From Polynucleobacter sp. GWA2_45_21 (GTDB lineage Bacteria > Pseudomonadota > Gammaproteobacteria > Burkholderiales > Burkholderiaceae), in contig NZ_MHZG01000001.1 of NCBI RefSeq assembly GCF_001830325.1, forward strand, positions 186,001 through 250,000: a stretch of DNA of 64,000 bases, in the 5' to 3' direction. Numbering within the stretch: the first letter of the stretch is position 1; each line of letters opens with the position of its first letter. A program made the position numbers and the translations under genes. Positions 18,119 through 27,658 of this stretch are shown here, in pieces. The notes below the pieces were generated by a model that saw nothing but the letters and a program-made list of their open reading frames with translations, made no database searches and was not told the DNA's origin.

Positions 18119-19366
18119 TTAGGTCAGTTTGCCAAAAATCAAGGTACCGTTAGTACCCCCAAAGCCAAAGTTGTTTTTGACGGCATGGTCAATCTTCACA
18201 TCACGAGCGGTATTGGCGCAGTAGTCCAAATCACACTCAGGATCTTGATTGAAGATGTTGATTGTCGGTGGAGACTTTTGATTGTGTAAAGCCAGAATAG
18301 TAAAGACAGACTCCAAGCCGCCAGCGCCACCCAGGAGGTGACCAGTCATTGACTTGGTGGAGTTAATCAAAGTCTTCTTGGCATGGTCGCCAAGAGCGGC
18401 TTTGATGGCACCGGTTTCATTCTTGTCACCCAAGGGTGTAGATGTGCCGTGTGCATTGATATATTGAATTTGATCTGGATTTAAACCTGCATCGCGCATG
18501 GCATTGACCATACAACGACGTGGACCATCCATATTTGGGGCAGTCATGTGGTACGCATCGCCACTCATACCAAAGCCCAAGAGCTCACAGTAGATTTTGG
18601 CGCCACGGGCTTTAGCGTGCTCGTACTCTTCTAACACAACAACACCAGCACCCTCACCTAGAACGAAACCATCACGATCCCTATCCCATGGACGAGAAGC
18701 AGTAGCAGGATCATCATTGCGAGTAGACAGAGCTCTCGCAGAAGCAAAACCACCAACACCCAATGCAGAAATCGTAGATTCAGCGCCACCAGCAACCATC
18801 ACATCGGCATCGCCGTACTGAATTAAGCGAGCTGCTAAGCCAATGCTATGCAAGCCAGTAGTACAAGCCGTCACTGCAGCAACGTTTGGACCTTTGAGAC
18901 CGAACAAGATGCTGAGATGACCAGAAATCATATTAATGATTGAACCTGGTACAAAGAATGGCGAGATGCGACGAGGTCCACGAGCCAACAACTCAGCGCC
19001 GGTCTCTTCAATCATCGGCAAACCACCGATGCCTGAACCAACCATAACGCCAACGCGCTCGGCGTTCTCTTCTGTTATCTGTAAACCACTGTCACGAATT
19101 GCTTGCGTACCAGCAGCGATGCCGTAATGGATAAAGGTATCCATATGACGCGCTTCTTTAGCAGAAACATATTCTTCGACATTGAAATCTTTCACCTCGC
19201 CGGCGAAATGCACGCTCAGCGGAGTGTGGTCAAACTTCGTGATGGTAGCAATGCCTGATTTACCCGCGAGCAAATTAGACCAAGCTACATCAACCGAGTT
19301 ACCAACTGGTGAAATAAGGCCTAAGCCGGTAACTACAACCCGGCGGCGGCCATTTGATGCTGACAC
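18119..19366 (-). CDS. fabF: 3-oxoacyl-ACP synthase II (KAS II)
   Basis: A 415-residue condensing enzyme that elongates acyl-ACP with malonyl-ACP. The nucleophilic Cys is in [13 protein letters not shown] (about 166) and the two His in [15 protein letters not shown] and [13 protein letters not shown]; the C-terminal NNFGFGGTN loop is present. It follows acpP by 28 bases. The pair acpP-fabF at the end of the fab cluster is standard. Confidence 0.97.
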   Translation of the reverse strand: MSASNGRRRVVVTGLGLISPVGNSVDVAWSNLLAGKSGIATITKFDHTPLSVHFAGEVKDFNVEEYVSAKEARHMDTFIHYGIAAGTQAIRDSGLQITEENAERVGVMVGSGIGGLPMIEETGAELLARGPRRISPFFVPGSIINMISGHLSILFGLKGPNVAAVTACTTGLHSIGLAARLIQYGDADVMVAGGAESTISALGVGGFASARALSTRNDDPATASRPWDRDRDGFVLGEGAGVVVLEEYEHAKARGAKIYCELLGFGMSGDAYHMTAPNMDGPRRCMVNAMRDAGLNPDQIQYINAHGTSTPLGDKNETGAIKAALGDHAKKTLINSTKSMTGHLLGGAGGLESVFTILALHNQKSPPTINIFNQDPECDLDYCANTARDVKIDHAVKNNFGFGGTNGTLIFGKLT

Positions 19367-19394
19367 AGTAATAGCTTTTAACTAAGCTAGGGAA

Positions 19395-19634
19395 TTAACC
19401 CTGAGCTTTTGACTGAGCAAAATCGATAGCGAGCTGAACAGTAGTAATTTTTTCAGCTTCTTCATCCGGAATTTCAATCCCGAATTCATCTTCCAAAGCC
19501 ATTACCAATTCAACAGTGTCAAGAGAGTCTGCGCCCAAGTCATTCACAAAAGAAGATTCATTCTTGATCTCTGCTTCTGCGACGCCCAATTGCTCAGCGA
19601 CGATCTTCTTAACGCGTTGTTCGATGTTATCCAT
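19395..19634 (-). CDS. acpP: Acyl carrier protein
   Basis: A 79-residue acidic four-helix protein that carries acyl chains during fatty acid and lipid A synthesis. The phosphopantetheine site is the Ser in [17 protein letters not shown] (Ser37 region). ATG 19634 ([17 protein letters not shown]) follows a strong GGGGG Shine-Dalgarno; the longer frame upstream is not supported. It sits between fabG and fabF. Confidence 0.98.
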   Translation of the reverse strand: MDNIEQRVKKIVAEQLGVAEAEIKNESSFVNDLGADSLDTVELVMALEDEFGIEIPDEEAEKITTVQLAIDFAQSKAQG

Positions 19635-19737
19635 TAATTCCCCCAAGGGTTGTAAAAAAACGATGAAAAGGATTTTATCAGCTTGGCGAGCTAAATTAGT
19701 AAATCCGCCCAAAAATGATCAAATTTCTGCCTTATTT

Positions 19738-20481
19738 TTAGGCTAAATAAAGGCCACCATTAACGTGTAAGGTGTTACCCGTAATGTATCCAGCGGCTGG
19801 AGAGGCTAAAAACGCCACTGCCTGAGCCACATCTTCGGGGCTACCTAGGCGAGCCAAAGGAATGTTCGCTTTTAGCGAATTTTGCTGCTCTTCGCTCAAA
19901 GCGCGGGTCATATCGGTATCAATAAAGCCAGGGGCTACACAGTTCACCGTGATATTACGGCTACCGATTTCGCGTGCCAAAGCACGAGTCATGCCAGAAA
20001 CACCTGCTTTAGCAGCGGCGTAATTGACCTGTCCAGGGTTGCCCATATGGCCAACAATCGAGGTGATATTAATAATGCGGCCACCGCGAGCTTTCATCAT
20101 GGGGCGCATTACCGCCTGTGACAAACGAAAAACAGCGCTTAAATTGGTATCGATTACATCGGTCCATTCGTCTGTTTTCATGCGCATGGCTAAGTTATCG
20201 CGGGTGATGCCTGCGTTATTCACCAAAATATTGATGCCGCCAAAATCCTTCACGATTAAATCAATGATGTCTTCGCAAGCCTTTGGATCAGTCACATTTA
20301 ATACCTCGCCACGACCACCACTCGCTTGTAAACGCGTATTGATTGCTTTAGCGCCATCCTCAGACGTGGCAGTACCAATTACTTTGGCACCACATTTCAC
20401 TAACTCATCTGCAATAGCCTGACCAATACCGCGCGATGCGCCCGTAACCAGTGCAATTTGTCCGCTTAAGTCGAGATTCAT
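19738..20481 (-). CDS. fabG: 3-oxoacyl-ACP reductase
   Basis: A 247-residue short-chain dehydrogenase that reduces 3-oxoacyl-ACP with NADPH. The nucleotide-binding motif is TGASRGIGQAIA (about 13-24), NNAG near 90, and the Ser-Tyr-Lys catalytic set in NITSIVGHM and NYAAAKAG. The Shine-Dalgarno GGAAG precedes ATG 20481. The spacer to fabD contains a short tandem repeat (20493-20531). Confidence 0.97.
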   Translation of the reverse strand: MNLDLSGQIALVTGASRGIGQAIADELVKCGAKVIGTATSEDGAKAINTRLQASGGRGEVLNVTDPKACEDIIDLIVKDFGGINILVNNAGITRDNLAMRMKTDEWTDVIDTNLSAVFRLSQAVMRPMMKARGGRIINITSIVGHMGNPGQVNYAAAKAGVSGMTRALAREIGSRNITVNCVAPGFIDTDMTRALSEEQQNSLKANIPLARLGSPEDVAQAVAFLASPAAGYITGNTLHVNGGLYLA

Positions 20482-20492
20482 AATTATCTTCC

Positions 20493-20531
20493 GTTGTTTC
20501 TTCGTTATTTCTTTGTTATTTCTTTGTTATT
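20493..20531. repeat. 11-base tandem repeat in the fabD-fabG spacer
   Basis: Units GTTGTTTCTTC, GTTATTTCTTT, GTTATTTCTTT and a partial GTTATT lie head to tail. On the mRNA (minus) strand the array is A-rich (AAAGAAATAAC units) and ends a few bases before the fabG ribosome binding site. Confidence 0.8.
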
Positions 20532-20545
20532 GCGGGATCGTATTT

Positions 20546-21481
20546 TTACTTTACTGCAGCCAATGCCTCGTTGAGACTGACTTCATCAAAAATAGGTAAT
20601 CCAATAACATTCTCATTGATACGCTTAGTCAGCCCAGCCAATACCTTGCCAGGACCACACTCAATCACTTGGGTGATGCCTTGTTGCGCCATGGCATTGA
20701 TTATTTCTTGCCAGCGAACTGGCTTAGCAGCTTGACGCACTAAGGCATCCTTAATCGCCGCAGGATCATTGAGGACGTTCACATCAACGTTGTTGACCAC
20801 AGAAATAGTAGGCACCTTAAATTCAATATCAGCCAAATAGCCTTTGAGTTTATCTGAAGCAGGCTGTAGTAATGATGAATGAAACGGTGCAGATACGGGT
20901 AATGGCAAAGCGCGTTTTGCGCCAGCTGCCTTGAGCAATTCGCAAGCCTTAGTCACTGCATCACTACCACCTGCAATAACCACTTGCCCTGGCGCATTGA
21001 AGTTCACCGCTTCCACGACACCACCAGATGCAGCAGCAGCTTCAGCGCAAACAGTTTTCACAATTGCATCATCCAAGCCCAAGATCGCAGCCATGCCGCC
21101 AGTACCAACTGGTACCGCTGTTTGCATTGCTTCAGCACGAAAGCGCACCAAAGGTACTGCATCTTTAAAAGAGATGACACCGGCAGCAACCAAGGCGGAG
21201 TACTCACCAAGGCTATGACCAGCCATCATCTGAGGAACCGCGCCACCAGAGGCCAACCAAGCGCGATAAAACGCGATCGCTGCAGTCAACATCACTGGTT
21301 GAGTATTGGTAGTTAAGGACAATGCTTCGGCAGGGCCCTCTGCAATGAGTTTTGCAATATCTTCACCTAAAGCTTCTGAAGCTTCTTGAAGGGTCGCACG
21401 CACTTCAGGGCGATCGGCAATCGTGTTGAGCATCCCCACTGATTGGGAACCTTGGCCAGGGAATACAAATGCAAATGTCAT
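20546..21481 (-). CDS. fabD: Malonyl-CoA:ACP transacylase
   Basis: A 311-residue enzyme that loads malonate onto ACP. The N-terminus FAFVFPGQGSQSVGM, the nucleophile elbow GHSLGEYSAL (Ser about 92) and the catalytic His in PVSAPFHSSLL (about 200) are all present. It lies between fabH and fabG. No Shine-Dalgarno is visible before ATG 21481, and the upstream spacer contains 13-base tandem repeats. Confidence 0.97.
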   Translation of the reverse strand: MTFAFVFPGQGSQSVGMLNTIADRPEVRATLQEASEALGEDIAKLIAEGPAEALSLTTNTQPVMLTAAIAFYRAWLASGGAVPQMMAGHSLGEYSALVAAGVISFKDAVPLVRFRAEAMQTAVPVGTGGMAAILGLDDAIVKTVCAEAAAASGGVVEAVNFNAPGQVVIAGGSDAVTKACELLKAAGAKRALPLPVSAPFHSSLLQPASDKLKGYLADIEFKVPTISVVNNVDVNVLNDPAAIKDALVRQAAKPVRWQEIINAMAQQGITQVIECGPGKVLAGLTKRINENVIGLPIFDEVSLNEALAAVK

Positions 21482-21520
21482 ATGAATAATCGCTGAATAA
21501 TAGTTATGAATGTATTTTTA

Positions 21521-21559
21521 GCTTTAGTGTTTTGCTTTAGTGCTTCGCTTTAGTATTTA
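21521..21559. repeat. 13-base tandem repeat at the fabH end and fabH-fabD spacer
   Basis: Three head-to-tail units on the + strand: GCTTTAGTGTTTT (21521-21533), GCTTTAGTGCTTC (21534-21546) and GCTTTAGTATTTA (21547-21559). The third covers the fabH stop codon at 21550-21552. On the mRNA strand each unit carries ACTAAAGC. Confidence 0.85.
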
Positions 21560-22536
21560 ATAACTGCCGCACCCCAAGCAAAGCCTCCGCCTACGCCCTC
21601 TAGCAAGAGGTGTTGACCGCGTTGAATTTGACTAGAGCGCACACCTGCATCTAAAGCAAGTGGAATTGATGCAGCGGAAGTATTGCCATGCTCATGGACA
21701 GTCACAATCACTTTATCCATTGACATGTTCATCTTGCGGGCCGTGCTCTCCATAATGCGAATATTGGCTTGATGGGGAACCAGCCAATCAATTTGTTCTG
21801 GCTTGAGATTGGCTTTTTCTAGCGCTTCATGAGCAACTTGCTCGAGTACTTTGACTGCCAACTTAAAGACTGCGGGACCATCCATAGTTAAGTAAGCAGA
21901 GCCATCTACACCGCCCTGCTTAGCACGCCCTGGTACGCACAGAATATCGCGTTGACTGCCGTCAGCATGTAAAGCGGTTGCCAAAATGCCGGGCTCTTTT
22001 GAAGCCTCGAGAACTACTGCCCCAGCACCATCACCAAACAAAACAGAAGTAGTGCGATCCTGGAAATCCAAAATACGGGAGAATGTTTCTGCGCCAAGAA
22101 CTAAAACTTTTTTGTAAGTCCCCGTACGAATAAAGGCATCTGCAATCGCGAGAGCATAAGTAAATCCGGCACATACTGCCTGGACGTCAAATGCTGCGCA
22201 ATTGGTATGCGCGCCTAATTTATCTTGCACTACGCAAGCTGTACTAGGAAAACCACCTAAATGATCTGGTGTAGAGGTTGCCAAAATAATCAGATCAAGA
22301 TCTTCTGAAGTGCAAGCAGCAGCCTCTAATGCCGCTTGAGCAGCTTTGACCGCCAAGTCACTGGTGAGTTGATTATCTGCAGCAAAGTGACGTGCAGAAA
22401 TTCCACTGCGAGACACAATCCATTCGTCGCTAGTCTCAAGACCAATCTTAGCTAAACGCTCAACAAGATCGTGATTCGTTAAACGCTGCTCCGGAAGATA
22501 GCTTCCAGTTCCCGCTATCCGTGAATAGGTACTCAT
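21550..22536 (-). CDS. fabH: 3-oxoacyl-ACP synthase III (KAS III)
   Basis: A 328-residue enzyme that starts fatty acid synthesis by condensing acetyl-CoA with malonyl-ACP. The Cys-His-Asn triad is visible: Cys in [13 protein letters not shown] (about 118), His in VPHQANIRI and Asn in [12 protein letters not shown]. The C-terminus [13 protein letters not shown] is typical. It follows plsX by two bases, so the two are translationally close. Its stop codon lies inside a 13-base tandem repeat. Confidence 0.97.
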   Translation of the reverse strand: MSTYSRIAGTGSYLPEQRLTNHDLVERLAKIGLETSDEWIVSRSGISARHFAADNQLTSDLAVKAAQAALEAAACTSEDLDLIILATSTPDHLGGFPSTACVVQDKLGAHTNCAAFDVQAVCAGFTYALAIADAFIRTGTYKKVLVLGAETFSRILDFQDRTTSVLFGDGAGAVVLEASKEPGILATALHADGSQRDILCVPGRAKQGGVDGSAYLTMDGPAVFKLAVKVLEQVAHEALEKANLKPEQIDWLVPHQANIRIMESTARKMNMSMDKVIVTVHEHGNTSAASIPLALDAGVRSSQIQRGQHLLLEGVGGGFAWGAAVIKY

Positions 22537-22538
22537 GA

Positions 22539-23549
22539 TTATTTTGTCTCCACCACAAACGCCTGAGCAATACGCTCTACCATGCGATTCTTTGCCGCTT
22601 CATATGCACGATCAAGTGCAAAACCAAATGCAAAACGATCTGCTGAGCCATGACTCTTGATGACGCAACCACGCAAGCCTAAGAGTACTGCTCCGTTGTA
22701 GCGACGATGATCTACACGCTTGCGAACACGCAAGAGCGGTACCATGGCACAGATCGCCATGAGCTTAGTAAGCCATGATCGATTAAATTCTTCTTTAATT
22801 AAACCACTCATCATCTTCGCCAAGCCTTCGCTTGCCTTGAGGACTACGTTACCAACAAATCCATCGCACACCACGATATCCGTAGTGCCTTTAAAAATAT
22901 CATTACCTTCTACATTGCCATAAAAGTTTAAGTTGGTTTGGCGCAGCAACTCACTCGTCTGCTTTACCACCTCATTACCTTTAATCACTTCTTCACCAAT
23001 ATTCAGTAGACCGATTGAAGGGTTTTGTGTGCCATCAACCACTTGAACCATGACGTTCGCCATTTGTGCAAACTGCACTAAATGCATAGGCTCGCAATCT
23101 GCGTTAGCACCGAGATCCAGCATGGTGGTGCCGCGTCCTTTTTCATTGGGAATCGCAGTAGCAATCGCAGGACGATCAACACCATCAAGGGTTTTGAGAA
23201 TGTAGCGAGAGATCGCCATCAAGGCGCCTGTATTGCCAGAGGAAATAATCGCGTCTGCTAGACCCTCTTTAACTTGCTCGATAGCGACGCGCATCGAAGA
23301 ATCTTTTTTACGACGTAGTGCCACCTCGATGGGGTCATCCATCAAGACAACCTCGCTAGCGGGAATAATTTGAATGCGCTCCATTGGCGCTTTTGGAAAT
23401 TTACTCAAAGCTTGCTTGAGCACTTCCGGATTGCCAACCAAGGCAATCTTCACATCAGCATGTTTTTCGAGAAAATCGCAACAAGCGGGAACCGTAACAA
23501 CTGCTCCGTGATCTCCGCCCATGGCATCGATAGCAAGAGTGACACTCAT
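22539..23549 (-). CDS. plsX: Phosphate acyltransferase PlsX
   Basis: A 336-residue enzyme that converts acyl-ACP to acyl-phosphate for phospholipid synthesis. [12 protein letters not shown] at the start, [10 protein letters not shown] near 104, [11 protein letters not shown] near 145 and [16 protein letters not shown] near 230 are characteristic. It is the first gene of the fab cluster; a terminator separates it from rpmF upstream, so it should have its own promoter in the 85-base spacer, though I could not identify one with confidence. Confidence 0.97.
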   Translation of the reverse strand: MSVTLAIDAMGGDHGAVVTVPACCDFLEKHADVKIALVGNPEVLKQALSKFPKAPMERIQIIPASEVVLMDDPIEVALRRKKDSSMRVAIEQVKEGLADAIISSGNTGALMAISRYILKTLDGVDRPAIATAIPNEKGRGTTMLDLGANADCEPMHLVQFAQMANVMVQVVDGTQNPSIGLLNIGEEVIKGNEVVKQTSELLRQTNLNFYGNVEGNDIFKGTTDIVVCDGFVGNVVLKASEGLAKMMSGLIKEEFNRSWLTKLMAICAMVPLLRVRKRVDHRRYNGAVLLGLRGCVIKSHGSADRFAFGFALDRAYEAAKNRMVERIAQAFVVETK

Positions 23550-23584
23550 AAAATCAGGTATTGCTGCAAGTGGTTTTATCCAAG

Positions 23585-23612
23585 AAAAAAGCGGCTTTAA
23601 TGTGAGCCGCTT
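23585..23612 (-). terminator. Terminator after rpmF
   Basis: AAGCGGCT (23589-23596) and AGCCGCTT (23605-23612) form an eight-base-pair stem with an eight-base loop; on the minus strand it is followed by a run of T (complement of the A run at 23585-23590). It separates yceD-rpmF from plsX. Confidence 0.85.
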
Positions 23613-23633
23613 CTATCTTTTTAGACTAAAGAA

Positions 23634-23813
23634 TTAGTCGTTTTTGGTTTTAACAACTTTACGACCACGGTAGTAGCCGTTTGGTGAAATGTGGTGGCGC
23701 AAATGAGCCTCACCAGTTGTGGCTTCAACAGCCGTAGCAGGTGCGGTCAAAAAGTCGTGCGCACGGTGCATGCCACGTTTGGATGGGGATTTTTTATTCT
23801 GTTGGACGGCCAT
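23634..23813 (-). CDS. rpmF: 50S ribosomal protein L32
   Basis: A 59-residue protein read from ATG 23813: [20 protein letters not shown], then [18 protein letters not shown] and a TAA stop. The start [17 protein letters not shown] is the hallmark of bacterial L32, and the length matches the family. The gene is downstream of yceD and upstream of plsX, an order conserved from E. coli to Burkholderia. It is followed by an intrinsic terminator. Confidence 0.97.
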   Translation of the reverse strand: MAVQQNKKSPSKRGMHRAHDFLTAPATAVEATTGEAHLRHHISPNGYYRGRKVVKTKND

Positions 23814-23918
23814 ATTGAACTCCTAAGCAAGGCGACATTCTAGCATGTAAATTGAGCTAAATGCTTGATTAATTGATAAAACAGGTTTGAAATGCAAGCC
23901 CTCAAATATTGGGTCAAA

Positions 23919-24497
23919 TCAATTTTTCTTCATATTTTTCAATATGTTAAAGGGATTCTGAGGCTTTTCAGAGGCATCGGCAGACTCACCAGCCTCTCCA
24001 AATGAGGAGGCATGTGGCTGGCAAGCACCCTCTGGATGCTTTGGAATTAAAGGGAGGGAGAGGAGGATTTCATCCTCAATTAAGCCCAATAGATCAAAGT
24101 GCTGGCTTGCTACCAAAGGCTCCTGTTGGTCATCCTCCATAGGAAAGGCATCTGCTGCCTCCTCGGTAGCAACCAGGACAAATCGACTCTCCTGAGCCAA
24201 ATCTAGGCAACAGTCCTGCAAACAGCTCTGACAGATAAGGTGAATCTGCCCTTTTACGGCCAATTCTAGAATTTGCTGAGACTCAGAGCCTGGAGAATCA
24301 GCAAAATGGGTCTTTACCTGCCATTGGAAGCCATCACCCGGCTCAACACTAGAAGCCTCTTGAGCCACCCGTGGCAAGGCTCCAATCTCCAGAAATCCAG
24401 CCCCTTGATAGGACTGAGGGGCGCAAAAATCGATCCGACTCAAAGCCTTGGGATCGGTGGATAGCTCAACTTGAGGTAAAACTTGATTACGATTCAT
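23919..24497 (-). CDS. yceD: 23S rRNA accumulation protein YceD (DUF177)
   Basis: A 192-residue protein upstream of rpmF. YceD family proteins are needed for normal 23S rRNA levels. The conserved core is the cysteine motif LICQSCLQDCCLDL (about 103-116) followed by acidic stretches and the closing block DLLGLIEDEILLSLPLIPKHP. The adjacency to rpmF is conserved widely. The start at 24497 is 43 bases from the divergent maf start. A C-terminal extension rich in Ser, Gly and Asn (EAGESADASEKPQNPFN) is also common. Confidence 0.9.
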   Translation of the reverse strand: MNRNQVLPQVELSTDPKALSRIDFCAPQSYQGAGFLEIGALPRVAQEASSVEPGDGFQWQVKTHFADSPGSESQQILELAVKGQIHLICQSCLQDCCLDLAQESRFVLVATEEAADAFPMEDDQQEPLVASQHFDLLGLIEDEILLSLPLIPKHPEGACQPHASSFGEAGESADASEKPQNPFNILKNMKKN

Positions 24498-24540
24498 GAC
24501 ATCAGTCTAAATGAAGGCTTCAGCGAAAGTACAAGTAGCA

Positions 24541-25134
24541 ATGAGTAATTCTGCAAAAAAACTAATTCTGGCATCCACCTCGGTCTATCGTCGAGAGCTC
24601 TTGGAGCGCCTACGCATCCCTTTTGCTGTCATCTCACCCAAGGTTGATGAAACCCCTCTCCCTGGTGAAAGCACTGTGGATCTCGCCTTACGCTTAGCCA
24701 AAGCAAAAGCTACTGCAGTAGCCAAAGATCACCCCGAGGCCTGGGTCATTGGCTCTGATCAAGTGGCTGACCTTTGTGGTGCGGCAATTGGTAAACCAGG
24801 AAACTTTGAGCGCGCCATGGCGCAACTGCAACTGATGCGCGGCGCAACGGTGACTTTTCAAACAGCGCTATGCCTGATGCGTGGTGATGCAGAAACAACT
24901 GTCAATGTTCCTACGCAAGTGACCTTTCGCAAACTATCGGATGATGTTCTTGAGGCATACCTTCATGCCGAAGAACCCTATGACTGCGCTGGTAGCGCCA
25001 AATCTGAAGGCTTAGGAATCTCGCTCTTGGAATCCATTCAGAGCGATGATCCCACTGCATTAATTGGCCTGCCATTGATAGCGCTGAGCGGACTCTTGCG
25101 TGATGCGGGTTTTGTCATTCCAGCAAAAAAATGA
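24541..25134 (+). CDS. Maf-like nucleotide pyrophosphatase (YceF type)
   Basis: A 197-residue protein of the Maf family; the YceF branch hydrolyses modified nucleotides such as 7-methyl-GTP. The signature LILASTSVYRRELLERL (about 8-24), VDETPLPGES, WVIGSDQVAD (about 69-78) and the end of the domain DCAGSAKSEGLGISLLE are complete. ATG 24541 (MSNSAKKLILAS) matches the usual family start; an ATG ten codons upstream (24511) is possible. Neither has a clear Shine-Dalgarno. It is divergent from yceD. Confidence 0.9.
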   Translation: MSNSAKKLILASTSVYRRELLERLRIPFAVISPKVDETPLPGESTVDLALRLAKAKATAVAKDHPEAWVIGSDQVADLCGAAIGKPGNFERAMAQLQLMRGATVTFQTALCLMRGDAETTVNVPTQVTFRKLSDDVLEAYLHAEEPYDCAGSAKSEGLGISLLESIQSDDPTALIGLPLIALSGLLRDAGFVIPAKK

Positions 25135-25181
25135 ATGAACTTAATTAAAAAGAAATTTAGCAAAGAGAAAAGAATTAAATA

Positions 25182-25955
25182 ATGAGTTCAACCTTAGGCA
25201 CCCTCTTTTTAATTCCCAATACTTTGGGTGATGATTCTCGCGTTGAACAATTACCGTGGGTGCTACCCAATGAAACCATTAGCCAAACTGCCAAACTCAC
25301 CAACTGGATTGTTGAAGATGCAAAAACAGCCCGTGCGTTTTTAAAGGCAATCGATAGCGTTTCACCTTTAGCTTGCACCATTCAAGAAATGCAGATGAGC
25401 GAGTGGCGCGGTGTTGCACGCAATGCTAAGTATGGTGATGCCGTCAAACCAATGGACCTACTCAAACCCCTCATCGCCGGGAAAGATATGGGCCTCATGT
25501 CAGAGGCTGGCGTTCCGGGAGTTGCAGACCCGGGTGCAGAGCTTGTATTGGCAGCGCATAAGTTAGGCGCCAAAGTGAAACCCTTGGTTGGCCCAAGCTC
25601 TATTCTGTTAGGTCTGATGGCTAGTGGTTTAAATGGTCAGCGCTTTGCATTTCAAGGCTATGTTCCGCATGATGCGCAAGACCGCATTGCACGACTCAAG
25701 CAACTAGAAGTGGAATCTAGAAAACTACAGCAGACACAAATCTGGATTGAAACGCCATATCGCAATACCGCCATGCTGATGGCTTGTTTGAGCGCACTGT
25801 CACCGCAATCATTATTGTGTCTTGGCATGGATCTCAGCCTGCCAAGCGAGACCATTACAACGCTTTCGATTGCAGACTGGCGTAAGCGCTTCCCAAATGA
25901 AGCTGCCTGCGCCCCACTACAAAATAGGCCAGCAGTATTTCTATTGCTGGCCTAG
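25182..25955 (+). CDS. Tetrapyrrole-methylase family SAM-dependent methyltransferase (RsmI paralogue)
   Basis: A 257-residue protein resembling RsmI, which 2'-O-methylates C1402 of 16S rRNA, but divergent at the start (GTLFLIPNTLGDDSRVEQ instead of the usual GTLYIVATPIGN). The SAM-binding segments GLMSEAGVPGVADPGAELV (about 107-125) and GPSSILLGLMASG (about 146) and the IETPYRNTAMLM motif fit the family. A true RsmI would normally be near yraN/diaA, so this is probably a paralogue with another methylation target. It lies between maf and the convergent S49 peptidase. Confidence 0.8.
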   Translation: MSSTLGTLFLIPNTLGDDSRVEQLPWVLPNETISQTAKLTNWIVEDAKTARAFLKAIDSVSPLACTIQEMQMSEWRGVARNAKYGDAVKPMDLLKPLIAGKDMGLMSEAGVPGVADPGAELVLAAHKLGAKVKPLVGPSSILLGLMASGLNGQRFAFQGYVPHDAQDRIARLKQLEVESRKLQQTQIWIETPYRNTAMLMACLSALSPQSLLCLGMDLSLPSETITTLSIADWRKRFPNEAACAPLQNRPAVFLLLA

Positions 25956-25989
25956 GTGTTTGATCTACTACTTTGTTGATCTATCGTTT

Positions 25990-26949
25990 TTACTTCAGGT
26001 CTGGCGTCTTAATTAAAGCCTTGCCTGCCGCAGCGCCAACCTCAGCACCGAAACGTTTAGCAACACGCTCTGCGAAATTCTCTTTCATGGTGTAGTCCAG
26101 AATGTCTGGCGCTTTAAAGATATCGCGCGCTACAGTCTCTACCGTGCCATAGCCATCCACCAAACCAATTTTGATTGCTTGCTCGCCATTCCAAACGCGA
26201 CCCGAGAACATTTCTGGAGTTTCTTTGAGACGATCGCCACGACCTGCTTTGACCACCTCAATAAATTGCTGATGAATTTCATCGATCATGGTTTTAATCA
26301 TCTCCACTTGCTGTGGATTTTCTTTAGAGAACGGATCCATCATCCCCTTATTCGAACCTGCAGCAATCATGCGACGAGTTACGCCTAACTTATCCATCAA
26401 GCCAGTGAAACCAAAACCTTCCATGATCACGCCGATAGATCCGATCAAACTCGCCTTATCAACCAGAATTTGATCTCCCGCGACGGCCACATAGTAACCA
26501 CCTGAGGCACAAATATCTTCCACAACGACATACAGTGGTTTAGCTGGATAGAGTTTGCGTAAGCGATGAATCTCATCATTCATCATGCCGGCCTGCACTG
26601 GAGAACCGCCAGGGCTATTAATACGCAGGACAACACCAACGCTATTCTCATTTTCGAATGCAGATGTGAGTGACGAGTTGATGTCTAAGGCATTTGCCAT
26701 CGAGCTTGAGGAAATCTCCCCTTCGATCGTTACCAAAGCGGTGTGCTTCTCTGTACCCATACCGCGACCAGGTAGATTGAAATCAAATACTGCCAGCACT
26801 ACGCCAATAAAGATGATCAGAGTGAGGATGCGAAAAACTGCTTTCCAGCGGCGCGCTTTACGAGTCTCTTTTAAATTCTCCAGCAATAAATGCTCAAGGG
26901 CTTGACGCTCCCAATTTTGATTCGCGTTTTCGGATTGATTTTGATCCAT
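25990..26949 (-). CDS. sppA: Signal peptide peptidase SppA, S49 family
   Basis: A 319-residue inner-membrane protease of the short SppA type, which clears cleaved signal peptides. One membrane segment (VFRILTLIIFIGVVLAVFDF, about 41-60) anchors a periplasmic S49 domain with INSPGGSPVQAG near 110, the catalytic Ser in EDICASGGYYVAVAGD (about 147) and Lys in LVDKASLIGSIGVIMEG. It follows the HAD phosphatase gene by 22 bases. The alternative is a protein-quality protease of the SohB type, but the topology and length favour SppA. Confidence 0.9.
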   Translation of the reverse strand: MDQNQSENANQNWERQALEHLLLENLKETRKARRWKAVFRILTLIIFIGVVLAVFDFNLPGRGMGTEKHTALVTIEGEISSSSMANALDINSSLTSAFENENSVGVVLRINSPGGSPVQAGMMNDEIHRLRKLYPAKPLYVVVEDICASGGYYVAVAGDQILVDKASLIGSIGVIMEGFGFTGLMDKLGVTRRMIAAGSNKGMMDPFSKENPQQVEMIKTMIDEIHQQFIEVVKAGRGDRLKETPEMFSGRVWNGEQAIKIGLVDGYGTVETVARDIFKAPDILDYTMKENFAERVAKRFGAEVGAAAGKALIKTPDLK

Positions 26950-26971
26950 CTTTTTAATCCTTAATGACTAA

Positions 26972-27658
26972 CTAGTTTTTAACAGTGAGATTGTTACTAA
27001 GCCATTGACTTAGCTGTGAGACATCATCCACATGAATTAATGATGGCGCCTCTTTTAAAGTGCTCGGAGGGTGTGCGCCATAAGTTACCGCTACCGCATC
27101 AACGCCTGCATTAGCCGCCATATCCAAATCATGGGTGGTATCACCAATCATCAACATCCGACGCATCGGAACTTGCATGACATCAGAAAGCTCCAAGAGC
27201 ATTCCAGGATGGGGCTTTGAGAAAGACTCATCTGCAGTGCGTGTCTCATGGAACATCTGCTCTAACTGATGATGCTGTAGAGATCGATCCAAGCCCACGC
27301 GGGATTTGCCTGTGGCAACACCTAATAGGTAGCCATCCTCACGCAAGCGATGCAGTAGCTCACGAATGCCTGGGAATAAATCCAACTCGTGATCTTTAGC
27401 GAGATAGTGATAACGAAAGCGCTCAGTCAGCTTGGGGAAATGCGCTGGCTCAATCCACGGCACCGCTCTTCTGAGTGAATCCTGAATACCCAGACCAATG
27501 ACTGAACTCGCAAGAGTGTCGTCCGGCTCCTTGAAACCCAAATCCCGACACGCCTGCTGAATACAGTTCACGATCGTCGGCGTGGAGTCCATGATGGTTC
27601 CATCCCAGTCCCACACGATCAAGTCATAACGTCTATCGGGTTTTTGCTCTTCAGGCAT
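26972..27658 (-). CDS. HAD-family phosphatase, Gph-like
   Basis: A 228-residue haloacid dehalogenase hydrolase. Motif I is IVWDWDGTIMDSTP (nucleophile Asp, about residue 14), motif II is GVATGKSR and motif IV is MLMIGDTTHDLDMAANAGV; a helical cap lies between. It resembles phosphoglycolate phosphatase, but the substrate is uncertain. ATG 27658 overlaps the end of rluC by eight bases, suggesting translational coupling; a TTG five codons upstream is a weaker option. Confidence 0.88.
   Translation of the reverse strand: MPEEQKPDRRYDLIVWDWDGTIMDSTPTIVNCIQQACRDLGFKEPDDTLASSVIGLGIQDSLRRAVPWIEPAHFPKLTERFRYHYLAKDHELDLFPGIRELLHRLREDGYLLGVATGKSRVGLDRSLQHHQLEQMFHETRTADESFSKPHPGMLLELSDVMQVPMRRMLMIGDTTHDLDMAANAGVDAVAVTYGAHPPSTLKEAPSLIHVDDVSQLSQWLSNNLTVKN

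Noticed and set aside
20493..21559. The two tandem arrays as CRISPR-like repeats
   Set aside because: The units are 11 and 13 bases, adjacent without spacers, and no cas gene is present.
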